Positions 41,812-50,615 of a stretch of DNA of 64,000 bases are shown here, one piece after another. The stretch covers positions 1 through 64,000 of the forward strand of contig JAJDBB010000039.1 in the NCBI GenBank assembly GCA_029261555.1, in the 5' to 3' direction. The notes under the pieces are model-generated. The model was not told where the DNA came from, did not search any database, and saw only the letters and a program-made list of their open reading frames with translations. The position numbers and the translations under genes are program-made. Origin of the DNA: Nitrospinaceae bacterium (GTDB lineage Bacteria > Nitrospinota > Nitrospinia > Nitrospinales > JACRGP01). Every line of letters begins with the position of its first letter. The first letter of the stretch is position 1.

Positions 41812-42289
41812 TTCCCGGTCCTTTCTTCGTTAATTCAAGTAGCCTGGCAACGAAAAGCATTCACAGGTTTAGACCTTTCAATGTGAAAGAGTCTGGGTTT
41901 ACCGGTTAAGTACGACGGAGAGCCTTAACCTTACAGAGGATAGTCATGACGTAGAATAATCTAGTTATCAGAAGAAAGTTGAATATTCTAGAACTCGTTA
42001 AAACACGAGGCAATTTCTCGGACGCCTGATCTGTATTGGGACTAGGCCAGCCTATTCGCGCTGAAAATATCAAATGAACTTTTGTGCGCCCGGTTGCTTC
42101 ACGCCGGTGACGTTTTTTGCTATAATCTGGATTCAAAAATTGGTTAAGCGCAGAAACGTCTTGTCCGCGCTCAGGTTGAAATCAAATAAGCGCAATTAAA
42201 TTAAGTATTTAAAAAGAATTCCGCTTGTGCTAGAATTTCCTCTTCACTGAAAAATTAAATTCCTGATTTACTTCAATAGAGAGCATTTT
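41812..42289. other. Intergenic region between divergent TPP-enzyme and PagL genes
   Basis: About 480 bp without a credible ORF, more AT-rich than the neighbouring genes. It should contain two divergent promoters. Apart from a possible -10 hexamer at 42121, I see no repeat of the dispersed family, riboswitch-like structure or tRNA. Confidence 0.5.
42098..42126 (+). promoter_or_regulatory. Possible sigma-70-type promoter upstream of pagL-like gene
   Basis: TATAAT at 42121-42126 is a perfect -10 hexamer, with TTCACG 17 bp upstream as a weak -35. It lies ~165 bp before the pagL-like start. There is no experimental support; chance occurrence is possible in AT-rich DNA. Confidence 0.3.
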
Positions 42290-42949
42290 ATGAATCTGTT
42301 TCGCGGATTGATTCTGGTTTTGGGGCTTTGCATTCTGCTCCCCGCACCTGCCGCTTGGGCGGAAGAAAAGGAGTCGTCCAAAACCGAAAAGAAGTTGCGG
42401 CTCAACAAAAAAAACCACTTTAAAAGATTTCAAAAAGGCTACAAGGATTTCGGAATCCAAGGCGGTTGGGGCGCTGCCGTCAACATCCCTCCGGATAATG
42501 ACCGCACGGATTGGGAGTTTTTATATCTGGCTCCCAACTTGAAATGGAACCTCACCGGTCCTATCGGCAAATCCTTTTATCGCGGTAGTCTGTACTGGTA
42601 CCAGGAAGTTGGAGGATGGGTCGCCACCAATCCGGAAGACGCCTTTCTGATTTCCTATTCCCCGGTGATGGCGGAGTACAAATTTTTATGGCCCAAAGTG
42701 GACTGGGCGCCTTATATATTCGGCGGCGGCGGTTTTGCGGGAACCAACATCAACGAAAAGAGCCAAAGAGAAATCGCCACCAACTTTGAGTTCCTCCTGC
42801 ACGCCGGAGTCGGTCTGGAATTTTACAAAACCGAGAAAGGCGCCTTTTCGGTTAATTACCGATTTTTCCATATTTCCAACGCAGGGATCGAAGCGCCCAA
42901 TATTGGAGTCAACGCCAACCTTTTCACCATCGGTTATTCCTTCAAATAA
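42290..42949 (+). CDS. pagL: Lipid A 3-O-deacylase (PagL family outer-membrane protein)
   Basis: The signal peptide (LVLGLCILLPAPAAWA) is followed by a beta-barrel-like protein ending in an aromatic (GYSFK). The PagL signature near the C terminus is RFFHISNAGIEAPNIGVN, with the catalytic His and Ser as HxS. By my count the position of the PagL triad Glu is Asn here. The product is 219 aa, slightly longer than PagL because of a charged N-terminal segment (~residues 25-50). It predicts removal of the 3-O acyl chain from lipid A at the outer membrane. It is followed by the RND transporter gene after 132 bp. Confidence 0.8.
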   Translation: MNLFRGLILVLGLCILLPAPAAWAEEKESSKTEKKLRLNKKNHFKRFQKGYKDFGIQGGWGAAVNIPPDNDRTDWEFLYLAPNLKWNLTGPIGKSFYRGSLYWYQEVGGWVATNPEDAFLISYSPVMAEYKFLWPKVDWAPYIFGGGGFAGTNINEKSQREIATNFEFLLHAGVGLEFYKTEKGAFSVNYRFFHISNAGIEAPNIGVNANLFTIGYSFK

Positions 42950-43081
42950 GCGCTATAATAGCGGACTGGTTGGTTTTGATATCCAGCCGTCAATGGCGTC
43001 GTCGTCCTTTTCCCGGGAGACTGCAGCCCGGGGAGACCCGCTTAAAAATTCCGCTTCAACCGACCTCTAAACCCAAGGCGC

Positions 43082-45844
43082 ATGGCTCAAAAGAGTACGA
43101 CAACGACCCCGCGTAAAAACGGAGGCGCTTCTAATATGCTGGATCGCCTGTTTTCCCAACTGGAGCGTTTCGCCTACAATCATTCCATCGGAGTCGTTGC
43201 GGTCGCCGTCGGTTTGGCCGCGATATGCGTCTGGTTTACGGCGCAACAACTGACTTTCAACACCAGCCGCCGGGACCTCATCTCCAAAAACCTCGATTAC
43301 GAAAAACACTACCAGCGCTATAAAGACGCCTTCGAGAGTTTCAGCGGCGTCACCGTGGTGGTCGAAGGCGTCCAGCCGGAAGCCATGAAAAATTTTACCG
43401 AAAGCCTCGTCTTGAGGCTTCGGCAAGACGCTTCTCTCTACTCCGAAATTCTTTACAAGATTGACGTTGATTATTTCCGCAACAAGGGTCTGTTGTACAT
43501 GGACCTGCCGGAAATCAAACAACTCGTGGAGAAACTGGAATCGCACCGCAATTTCCTCGAAGACCTCAACGCCGCTCCCGGCTTGAATCAATTGTTGCGC
43601 GGGATCAATTCAAAAATCAGCGCCGGGATGGTCGACTCCATGTTATCCGACTTTCTGGGAACCGGTTCCGGCAGTGAGGAGGGCGAGGAAGACGACGACG
43701 CGGCGGACCTGACGCTCCTGATTTCTATCCTGAAACAGATGAACGCTTTTGTCGACGGCGGAACCGATTACCGTTCTCCCTGGCGCTCCTTCCTCGCCAA
43801 TCAGGAGGGAAAACAATTGGAGGAGGAGGGCTACCTCGTTTCCGACGACGGGTCGTTGATGTTCATTGTCATGAACCCAGACGACGACGCGCAGGATTTC
43901 GCCGGCGCCAGAAAGGCCATTGAATCCTTACGGAGCCTTATCAAGGAAGTCAAAAAAGATCATCCCGGCGTTCAGGTAGGAGTGACTGGCGGCGACGTGA
44001 TCGCCTCCGACGAAATGGTCACCACCCAGGCGGACGTCATCGACGCTTCACTGATTGCCCTGGTCGGCGTTACCTTACTCTTTATCTTCGCCTACGGCGG
44101 CGTGGTCAAACCTCTGCTAGCCGTGTTCAGTCTGCTGGTGGCCCTTTGCTGGTCGCTTGGATACACCACCTTCGCCGTCGGTCATCTCAATATCCTGTCC
44201 GTGGTCTTCACCACCATCCTCATCGGGCTGGGAATCGATTTCGGCATCCATGTGTTGGAACGCTTTCGCGAAGAGCGGGCGGCGGGCAAGGAACTGCTCC
44301 CCGCTCTGGAAAGAACCTTGCAGTGCACCGGGCGCGGCAACCTCGCGGGCGCCATCACCACAGCCATCGCCTTCGGCTCCATGATGTTCACCGATTTCAT
44401 CGGCATGGCCGAGTTGGGCCAAATCGCCGCCGGGGGAATTTTATTATGTCTCGTCGCCATGGTCCTCCTGCTCCCAGCCCTCATCACGCTGGAAGAAAAA
44501 TGGCGGGGCGACGGACGCAGACCCTCTCTCGCTTCCGCCGCATCGGGAGACGCGAGACGACTGGAAAAAATCTTCGAGCATTATCCCTGGATCATCGGAA
44601 TCTGCCTGTTTGCCATCGCCGCTTCCGCGCTGGCCTTTATCAACCTGAGCTTCGACTACAATTTGCTGAACCTGCAGGCCCATGGGTCCGAGGCCGTCAA
44701 GTACGAATTGAAAATCCTGGAAAACGACAAGCGCTCCACCTGGTACGCCGCGCTCATCGCCGATTCCCTGGAAGACGCCCGGCGTAAACAAAAAATCGCC
44801 GAGTCGCTTCCCACCGTCGGCAAGGTAGAAAGCATTCTCTCTGTCATCCCAAAAAACCAGGATGAAAAAATAGAAACCATTAAAACTCTGGCGCCGGTTC
44901 TGAACTCCATGGACGTGGAACCGGTCAACGAACCGGTCTCCATCCGTTCCTTAACCGCCACCCTGAAAAAGATCCGTTTCAAACTTCAGGAGCGTAAGGA
45001 GGGTGAAAACGACTCCGTTTCACTCGCGGGAAATCTGGCGCAAGGTCTGGTACAAAAACTGAAAACTACGGACCCCGACCAGGCCAAAGAACGCCTGAAA
45101 ACCTTATCCGGAAAATTATTCGCCGACTATCGAGACAAACTCGCCGACCTGAAAGCGGGCGGGAACCCGACCCCCGTGCTGATCGAGGAATTGCCGGACA
45201 CGCTCCAGCGACGCTTCCTGGGAAAAAACGGAAAATTTCTTATCCAGGCCTATCCCAATATTAATATTTGGGAGCGCGAGGCGATGGAATCCTTCCTGAG
45301 CGACGTCCGCAAAATTGATCCTATGGCGACGGGCAACGCCGTGCACATGTACGAGACCTCGCAGTTGATGAAAATGGGTTACCTGCGCGGCGGACTCTAT
45401 GCTATGGCCGCCATCTTATTCTTTCTCATCGTGTCGTTCAAAAACCTGAGGACCACCTTGTTCATTATGTTGCCGACGGTGGTGGGAGGGGTCTGGACGG
45501 TGGGGATCATGCACGTCCTGAACGTGCAGTTCAACTTGGCCAATCTGGTGATCCTGCCGCTCATCATAGGTATTGGCGTGGTCAACGGCGTTCACATCGT
45601 GCACCGCTACCGCGAGGAAAACGAAAAAGGCGTCTCCATTTTGTCGCGCAGCACCGGACAGGCCGTGGTTCTAAGCTCGCTGACCACGATGATTGGTTTC
45701 GGCAGTTTGATGGTGGCGGACCATCAGGGCATTTACAGTCTAGGTCTGGTGCTTACCCTCGGCGTGGGCAACGCCCTCATCGCTTCCGTCACCCTGCTCC
45801 CCGCGTTGTTAAAAATGTGCGCCGTCAACGGATGGAAGGTGTAG
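43082..45844 (+). CDS. RND superfamily exporter, HpnN-like (MMPL)
   Basis: A 920-aa inner-membrane protein with two repeats of the RND/MMPL fold: an N-terminal helix, a large periplasmic loop, then membrane bundles (LIALVGVTLLFIFAYGG...; GLYAMAAILFFLIVSF...). The loop sequence LISKNLDYEKHYQRYKDAF and ILIGLGIDFGIHVLERFREE are typical of the hopanoid-associated HpnN group, which moves hopanoids to the outer membrane. An Asp- and Glu-rich insertion occurs near residue 200. The hopanoid link is supported by hpnH 10 kb away but not by direct adjacency. Confidence 0.75.
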   Translation: MAQKSTTTTPRKNGGASNMLDRLFSQLERFAYNHSIGVVAVAVGLAAICVWFTAQQLTFNTSRRDLISKNLDYEKHYQRYKDAFESFSGVTVVVEGVQPEAMKNFTESLVLRLRQDASLYSEILYKIDVDYFRNKGLLYMDLPEIKQLVEKLESHRNFLEDLNAAPGLNQLLRGINSKISAGMVDSMLSDFLGTGSGSEEGEEDDDAADLTLLISILKQMNAFVDGGTDYRSPWRSFLANQEGKQLEEEGYLVSDDGSLMFIVMNPDDDAQDFAGARKAIESLRSLIKEVKKDHPGVQVGVTGGDVIASDEMVTTQADVIDASLIALVGVTLLFIFAYGGVVKPLLAVFSLLVALCWSLGYTTFAVGHLNILSVVFTTILIGLGIDFGIHVLERFREERAAGKELLPALERTLQCTGRGNLAGAITTAIAFGSMMFTDFIGMAELGQIAAGGILLCLVAMVLLLPALITLEEKWRGDGRRPSLASAASGDARRLEKIFEHYPWIIGICLFAIAASALAFINLSFDYNLLNLQAHGSEAVKYELKILENDKRSTWYAALIADSLEDARRKQKIAESLPTVGKVESILSVIPKNQDEKIETIKTLAPVLNSMDVEPVNEPVSIRSLTATLKKIRFKLQERKEGENDSVSLAGNLAQGLVQKLKTTDPDQAKERLKTLSGKLFADYRDKLADLKAGGNPTPVLIEELPDTLQRRFLGKNGKFLIQAYPNINIWEREAMESFLSDVRKIDPMATGNAVHMYETSQLMKMGYLRGGLYAMAAILFFLIVSFKNLRTTLFIMLPTVVGGVWTVGIMHVLNVQFNLANLVILPLIIGIGVVNGVHIVHRYREENEKGVSILSRSTGQAVVLSSLTTMIGFGSLMVADHQGIYSLGLVLTLGVGNALIASVTLLPALLKMCAVNGWKV

Positions 45845-45931
45845 AATATATTTAAAACAGTTGGCAGTCTCCTGTTAGTCGGTTGTCAGTTGACAGTTAA
45901 GGAAAAAATATTCAAACGCAAACCATTGCCT

Positions 45932-45947
45932 CCGGGCGCCTGCCCGG
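45932..45947. repeat. Dispersed-repeat hairpin in the leader of the FmdB-like gene
   Basis: CCGGGC-GCCT-GCCCGG, a perfect stem preceded by TTGCCT, ends nine bases before the ATG of the next gene and occupies the place of a ribosome binding site. It carries compensatory changes relative to CCAGGC-GCTT-GCCTGG copies. Confidence 0.75.
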
Positions 45948-45956
45948 TAAAATGCC

Positions 45957-46295
45957 ATGCCCATCTATCAATATTATTGCGAAGAAAACGATACCGCGCT
46001 GGAGGTGGCCCACTCCATCAACGATACGATCGAGACTTGGGGCGAGCTGTGCGAACTGGCGGATTACCCCGTCGTAGGCGCGCCCGCAAGCGCTTCCGTC
46101 AAGCGCTTGCTGTACGCAACCAATATCAACACGCCCGACGGCGACTCCAAGTTGAAGGAAAAAGGTTTCACTAAACTCGTCCGCCGCGACAAAGGCGTCT
46201 ATGAAAACGTCACCGCCACCGGTTCCGAAAGCCGGTACATGAAAGCCGACGACCCCTCGACCCTGCCTCACCTCAACAAAAAAATTAGCGATTAA
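45957..46295 (+). CDS. FmdB-like small protein with degenerate zinc ribbon
   Basis: MPIYQYYCEEN matches the FmdB/CxxC regulatory protein N terminus (MPIYEYxCxxC), and a second Cys follows in WGELCELADYPVV. Both CxxC pairs have lost their second Cys, so the usual zinc site is probably not formed. The product is 112 aa, with a longer C-terminal tail (GFTKLVRRDKGVYENVTATG) as in other family members. Function of the family is unclear. There is no visible Shine-Dalgarno; a repeat hairpin lies directly upstream. Confidence 0.65.
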   Translation: MPIYQYYCEENDTALEVAHSINDTIETWGELCELADYPVVGAPASASVKRLLYATNINTPDGDSKLKEKGFTKLVRRDKGVYENVTATGSESRYMKADDPSTLPHLNKKISD

Positions 46296-46301
46296 TACCG
46301 T

Positions 46302-47324
46302 TCATCCGGTAGCATCCTTGTCCATTTCATTTTGAGCCGCGTGTACCAGTTCTGATGGACTCGCGGAATATTGCCATCCGATGGCAAACCCCAGAACGAG
46401 CCATACAATTTCCCGCGCCCGCCTCATCATCGCGGTAGCCACTCCCAGAGCCGATTGCCCGGTAACGGCTCCGGTTGCCAATAAAAAGGCGGCCTCCTGA
46501 GTCCCCAATGTCGCAGGGATAAAAAACGTTCCCGCCCGCACCAGCTCGACAAATGTTTCCAGAATTATGGACTCCGCAAGCGAGATAGGGTTCCCAAGGA
46601 AATATAAAACAATGTAAACCTCCAAAGCGCCCATGTACCAGTTCAAAAGGTTCAGTCCCATCGCGCCGAAAAAATGGGCGCGTTTCCCCGTGTAAAACTG
46701 AACCAGCCTCTCGTCGAAATCCTCAAGGTGGTGGAGGAACTTTTCCAATCGACGCCCCAGAGGTTGTCGGCTGATCCAGCCGCCCGCAATGGAAGTGATT
46801 TTCAGTCGCAGAATAATATAAAACCCAAAAATTCCAGCGGTGAGCGCGCCCAGGCTTATCATGGCAAAGGTGGAATAACTTTGCGGCAGGTTGGAATCAA
46901 AAAGAATGAGAGCAACGCCCGAGGCCATGAAAAAAATCATGGAAATGAGGTGCGTTGATTCGACAAGAATGATGGACGCGGCGCCTTCTTTATAGCCGAC
47001 GCCATAATGTCTTTTCAGGAGGAAACCTTTGATAGGAGCGCCGCCAAAGGCGCTGAAAGGCAACATCTTGCCAAATGCCGCCCCCACCATGCGCACTTTC
47101 AAGAGGTTGTAAAGCCAGTGGAAATTGAATCTTGTACTGGGTAAAGTGAACTGCCACGCTATCGTATCGACGAGAAAGGCGGCGGCATAAACAACCAATA
47201 CGAAAAAGATACCCCAGCCGGTTTCAATCAGCTTCAACCACAACAATTCCAGATCGGTCTGCGATAAAACAAAAACCAGCAGGCCGACGCCCACCAGCAG
47301 GTATAAAATTTTTATTGCCTTCAC
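46302..47324 (-). CDS. Flippase-like integral membrane protein (UPF0104/LPG synthase TM family, HpnL-like)
   Basis: A 340-aa protein with about eight hydrophobic helices. Family marks are AFGKMLPFSAFGGAPIKGFLLKR, the conserved glycine-rich loop after the third helix, and ELVRAGTFFIPATLGTQEAAFLLA near the C terminus, as in the TIGR00374 group that includes HpnL. It is 18 bp downstream of a CDP-alcohol phosphotransferase gene on the same strand, so both probably act on a membrane lipid. It converges on the FmdB-like gene with a 6-bp gap. The lipid substrate is unknown. Confidence 0.85.
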   Translation of the reverse strand: MKAIKILYLLVGVGLLVFVLSQTDLELLWLKLIETGWGIFFVLVVYAAAFLVDTIAWQFTLPSTRFNFHWLYNLLKVRMVGAAFGKMLPFSAFGGAPIKGFLLKRHYGVGYKEGAASIILVESTHLISMIFFMASGVALILFDSNLPQSYSTFAMISLGALTAGIFGFYIILRLKITSIAGGWISRQPLGRRLEKFLHHLEDFDERLVQFYTGKRAHFFGAMGLNLLNWYMGALEVYIVLYFLGNPISLAESIILETFVELVRAGTFFIPATLGTQEAAFLLATGAVTGQSALGVATAMMRRAREIVWLVLGFAIGWQYSASPSELVHAAQNEMDKDATG

Positions 47325-47342
47325 TTTATTATAAGTTCCCGT

Positions 47343-48064
47343 TTAAATATGCCACCGGCGGGCGCTCCGGGTAAACTGCAGACACCAATAAACCTGTGCG
47401 CCAATCGCGGCGGGGGGGAGGAGATACCAGAGCGCCCCTCCCAGGCTGAGGAATAGGACGATAAAACAAAAATCACTGCGAATGACCCGCGCATTCAGAA
47501 CGAACCTGTCCATTTTGGTGTCGTCGTCTTTGGGCAAAGAATCCTCATGCGTCAACTGGCTTGCGTGGGGTTTGGTTTTGTTCTGATAAAGCTCCAGGGC
47601 GTAATTTATGCTGCCGCCAAACCCCGCCGCGACGCCCGTCCAGAACCACCACTGCTGTCCTGTAACAGAGGAAGCCCCCCATCCAAGGCCCATAAAGAAA
47701 CAGGCATGCACCAGCCAGTCTACAAAGGTATCGTAGCGCATTCCGAAAACGCTCCGCATATCCTTGAGCCGGGCTATTTCCCCATCGCAATTGTCGAGGA
47801 CATAACAAATCAGGAATAAAACAGACCCTGTGAGTATGGAAGAATAATCTCCATTCAAACAAAAGGCGCCTGCGGCCAAACCAAAACCCAGCGAAATGCT
47901 TGTTATTTGATTCGGCGTGATCGGAGTCTTCATCAAAAGAAACGTTACGGGGTAAGACAAATGCCTGATGAAGGGCTGAAGGTTCCTGGGAGGACTCAGC
48001 TTTTTTCCTGCTTCGGTTTGAAATGTATTTTCTGAAGAAATAATGTTATTCCGAGTTGGACCAA
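47343..48064 (-). CDS. CDP-alcohol phosphatidyltransferase family protein, start uncertain
   Basis: Membrane enzyme joining a CDP-activated alcohol to a second alcohol. The catalytic signature DNCDGEIARLKDMRSVFGMRYDTFVD has all Asp and Gly residues of D-x2-DG-x2-AR-x8-G-x3-D-x3-D. The track begins at a TTG (47960), inside the conserved N-terminal stretch (SYPVTFLLMKTPITPNQIT). The frame stays open upstream (PKQEKKLSPPRNLQPFIRH, family-like) to a TTG at 48064, so I extend it there; no ATG is available. A degenerate repeat module sits at the extended 5' end and may have displaced the original start. It is probably cotranscribed with the flippase-like gene. Confidence 0.8.
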
Positions 48065-48221
48065 CGTGGCGCTGGACTCAGCGGTTGGCGATTGGGGAAT
48101 TTATTAAAAGTCCGGATTTCAACCTGTCGAACTTTCGTTATTGTATCCGAGTTGAAAGCACACCCGAGATCGTTACGTTACCCAAACAAGTTACGCTATC
48201 TGCCTCCAGGCGCATGCCTGG
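48061..48221. repeat. Dispersed-repeat modules between two minus-strand genes
   Basis: A degenerate CCAGCG-type module (CGCTGGACTCAGCGGTTGG region, 48069-48095) and a complete hairpin CCAGGC-GCAT-GCCTGG (48206-48221), preceded by CGTTACCCAAACAAGTTACG. The hairpin ends at the base before the stop codon of the FG-GAP gene. Confidence 0.75.
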
Positions 48222-49352
48222 TTATTCCGTCAGGGGGGCGCCTGCGCGGCGCATGAAAATGGAAACGCCCGCCGCCTGATACAACGCTACGGCCAGGTCG
48301 GTCAAACCGTCGCGGTTGAAATCGGCGCTCGTCATGGCGCGTGGCTGGTTGCCCACCGGATAGTTCACGTGTGGGAAAAGGAACGTCCCGTCGCCGCGTC
48401 CCTCCAGAATGGAAATCGACCCGTCGCGGCGGTTGCAGATCGCAAGATCGGGGAACTTGTCGTCGGTGAACTCGCCGGGAACAATGTACTCCGGTCCTTT
48501 CTCGCCCGCAAAGTCCGGATGTTTTGTGAAATCTCCCCGTCCGTCTCCGGAAAACAGCGTGAGGCTGTCGAGCATGAAACTGGAAACGATCAGGTCCGTA
48601 TAGCCGTCCATGTCCATGTCGTGCGACGCGATGAAAGAAGACTGATGCCCTCCCTTGAACCGTTTGGGCGGCTTAAAAGTGCCGTCTCCCTTGCCTAAAT
48701 ACACGCGTACATAGTTGGCTTTGACGGCGTTGAAGGCGACTGCGAGGTCGAGGTTCTTATCGCTGTTGAAATCGCCCGCGACCAGCGAGGCCGGCGTGCC
48801 GTTGGCCTTGTAGGCCTCCGCCGGTTTGAAGCGCCCATCGCCGACGCCCAGCAGAATGATCAGTTTGTCGAAACGCAAGGTGACGGCGAGGTCGATTTTC
48901 TCGTCGTTGTTGAAATCGCCGGCGACGATGGCGATGGGCAGTCGGCCCACCTTGACGCGTTCCTTCCTTTTAAAGACGGAGTCTTTTTGGCCGAGGATAA
49001 TGGAGATATCCCCGTCGCCGTAATTGGCCACAGCGACGTCGGGAATATTGTCGCCGTTAAAATCCTGCGTCGCCAGCGCCAGGGGCTCCCTGCCGGTTTC
49101 CAGAGGGATGGCGGACTCAAAGGAGCCGTCTCCCTTGCCCTGCAAGTACATCACATTGTCGTCGCCCGCGTTGGCCACGAGCAGGTCGGGGTACCCGTCC
49201 GCGTTCATGTCCGCCGCTTCGAGGGCCGAGGGTTTTTTGCCGACGGAAAAGGTGACGGGGATGTTGAAAATATCAACCGGCGGCGGCGCGGAGGGTCCGC
49301 AGGCGCACAGCAGGCAGGCAGTCAGGCTCGCGCCCAACCATTTCATTTTCAT
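48222..49352 (-). CDS. FG-GAP/VCBS repeat lipoprotein
   Basis: The signal peptide ends in the lipobox LCACGPS (Cys ~residue 18). The rest is a chain of about seven FG-GAP/VCBS-type repeats with the calcium-like motif DxNxDGxxD, for example AADMNADGYPDLLVAN, TQDFNGDNIPDVAVAN and SHDMDMDGYTDLIVSS, predicted to fold as a beta-propeller. The product is 376 aa. It is likely an envelope protein that binds proteins or glycans; no enzyme motif is seen. Its 3' end abuts a repeat hairpin. Confidence 0.88.
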   Translation of the reverse strand: MKMKWLGASLTACLLCACGPSAPPPVDIFNIPVTFSVGKKPSALEAADMNADGYPDLLVANAGDDNVMYLQGKGDGSFESAIPLETGREPLALATQDFNGDNIPDVAVANYGDGDISIILGQKDSVFKRKERVKVGRLPIAIVAGDFNNDEKIDLAVTLRFDKLIILLGVGDGRFKPAEAYKANGTPASLVAGDFNSDKNLDLAVAFNAVKANYVRVYLGKGDGTFKPPKRFKGGHQSSFIASHDMDMDGYTDLIVSSFMLDSLTLFSGDGRGDFTKHPDFAGEKGPEYIVPGEFTDDKFPDLAICNRRDGSISILEGRGDGTFLFPHVNYPVGNQPRAMTSADFNRDGLTDLAVALYQAAGVSIFMRRAGAPLTE

Positions 49353-49766
49353 TTAAAGAGAACCGGGATTTTCACGGAGAATATGCGTCCTTTGCGAAAA
49401 AAGCGAATTGTAACCCGTTTCACTTTTATAAGGAAGAAACAATTCCAGCGTGCCGCTGGACCCAGCGGTTGGCGATTGGAAGGTCTCGTCTGAATCGGCA
49501 ACTACACTATCGCCTTTTATCCACCGTCAAACAGCCACTCTCCGTGGGGGCAGTAGACAATCTTTAACAGCGACGACGACAAGTTTCGATAGATTTGCAT
49601 CTCAAACTTTTCCACCGAGAGGCCCCGGAGGCAGATAGCGCAACTTATTGGGATGCAAACTCACCGAAGCCTGAATCGTTCCTCTTAAACTCTACACTAT
49701 TAGCCTCCAGGCGCTTGCCTGGCGGATATGGCTTGACATCGGGCGATTCAGCGCTAAAATCACTGT
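49353..49766. other. Repeat-rich gap between divergent FG-GAP and LysM/M23 genes
   Basis: About 410 bp, mostly made of dispersed-repeat modules (49445-49722). The left ~90 bp next to the FG-GAP start has no repeat and may hold its promoter. The small ORFs in the track (49450-49638, 49595-50044) lie in repeat DNA or in another frame of the M23 gene. Confidence 0.6.
49445..49722. repeat. Nested composite dispersed repeat
   Basis: Contains CCAGCG-TGC-CGCTGG (49445-49459), CCACTCTCCGTGGGGGCAG, an inverted copy (GGCCCCGGAGGCAGATAGCGCAACTT, the complement of the AAGTT.CGCTATCTGCCTCC leader), GATGCAAACTCACC and finally CCAGGC-GCTT-GCCTGG (49707-49722). The inverted copy interrupts what would otherwise be one element, as if one repeat had inserted in another. 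Confidence 0.75.
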
Positions 49767-50525
49767 ATGCCTTTAAATTTCAAAAAGTTACGATCCCTGT
49801 GGTGGGTGGGTTTGTTCTCCGGAATGTTGATTCTCTCCGGTTGTCAGGGCTTGCAAGCCGTGATGGGGGACGGTCCGTTTCTTGGCGTTTATCATACGGT
49901 TCAAGAAGGTCAGACGCTGTTCGCCATCGCTCAGGCTTATGGGGTGGACGTCGACAGGCTCCGCCGCGCCAACCGCGTCGCCGATCCGGAAAAGTTACAG
50001 ATAGGGCGGCGATTGTGGATTCCCGGGGCGATTCGCGTGGCTAGCATTCCCCCAGATACTCGCCCGTCGGCGAAGCGATCGCCCGAACCAAAATCCAAAT
50101 CCAAATCACAAAAGAAAACCGCTCCTGCGAAACCGGGTGCGAAAATCGCGAAGGGTAAATTGGCCTGGCCGGTCAAGGGCGTGCTGACGTCCAAGTACGG
50201 CAAGCGCAAAGGCCGCATGCACGAGGGCATCGACATCGGCGCCAAAACCGGAACAGCCATTCATGCGGCGGACGGCGGCAAGGTCATGTTCAGCGGATGG
50301 GGTCCGACGGGTTACGGACGAATGATGATCATCAAACACTCGGCCCACATGACCACGCTGTACGCGCACACGTCGAAAAACCTGGTGGCGAAAAATTCCC
50401 ACGTCAGTAAAGGCCAGCTCATCGGTCGCGTCGGCGCGACGGGACGGGCCTCGGGACCGCATCTGCATTTTGAAGTGCGCAACGACGCCAGTCCAAAAAA
50501 TCCCCTGCATTATCTTCCCCGTTGA
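49767..50525 (+). CDS. LysM and M23 peptidase lipoprotein (NlpD/EnvC-like)
   Basis: Envelope protein of 252 aa: lipoprotein signal with lipobox ILSGCQG (Cys ~residue 28), LysM domain (YHTVQEGQTLFAIAQAYGVDVDRLRRAN...QIGRRLWIP), a basic Ser/Lys/Pro linker, then an M23 (LytM) domain. Zinc ligands appear intact (MHEGIDIG and PHLHFEVR), so it may be an active peptidoglycan endopeptidase, unlike classical NlpD, which lacks them. Such proteins act in cell separation. A repeat hairpin lies ~45 nt upstream of the start. Confidence 0.92.
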   Translation: MPLNFKKLRSLWWVGLFSGMLILSGCQGLQAVMGDGPFLGVYHTVQEGQTLFAIAQAYGVDVDRLRRANRVADPEKLQIGRRLWIPGAIRVASIPPDTRPSAKRSPEPKSKSKSQKKTAPAKPGAKIAKGKLAWPVKGVLTSKYGKRKGRMHEGIDIGAKTGTAIHAADGGKVMFSGWGPTGYGRMMIIKHSAHMTTLYAHTSKNLVAKNSHVSKGQLIGRVGATGRASGPHLHFEVRNDASPKNPLHYLPR

Positions 50526-50615
50526 TTTAGTCAGGTCTTTCTTTTTATAATCGAAAGACGTCTGCATCGTTATTAATTTTCCAATTCAATTTTCATTGAA
50601 AGGACTGATCCGATA

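Noticed and set aside
50535-50559. GTCTTTC/GAAAGAC hairpin after the LysM/M23 gene as a terminator
   Set aside because: The stem is only 7 bp with an 11-nt loop and no T-run follows, so a terminator call is not supported.
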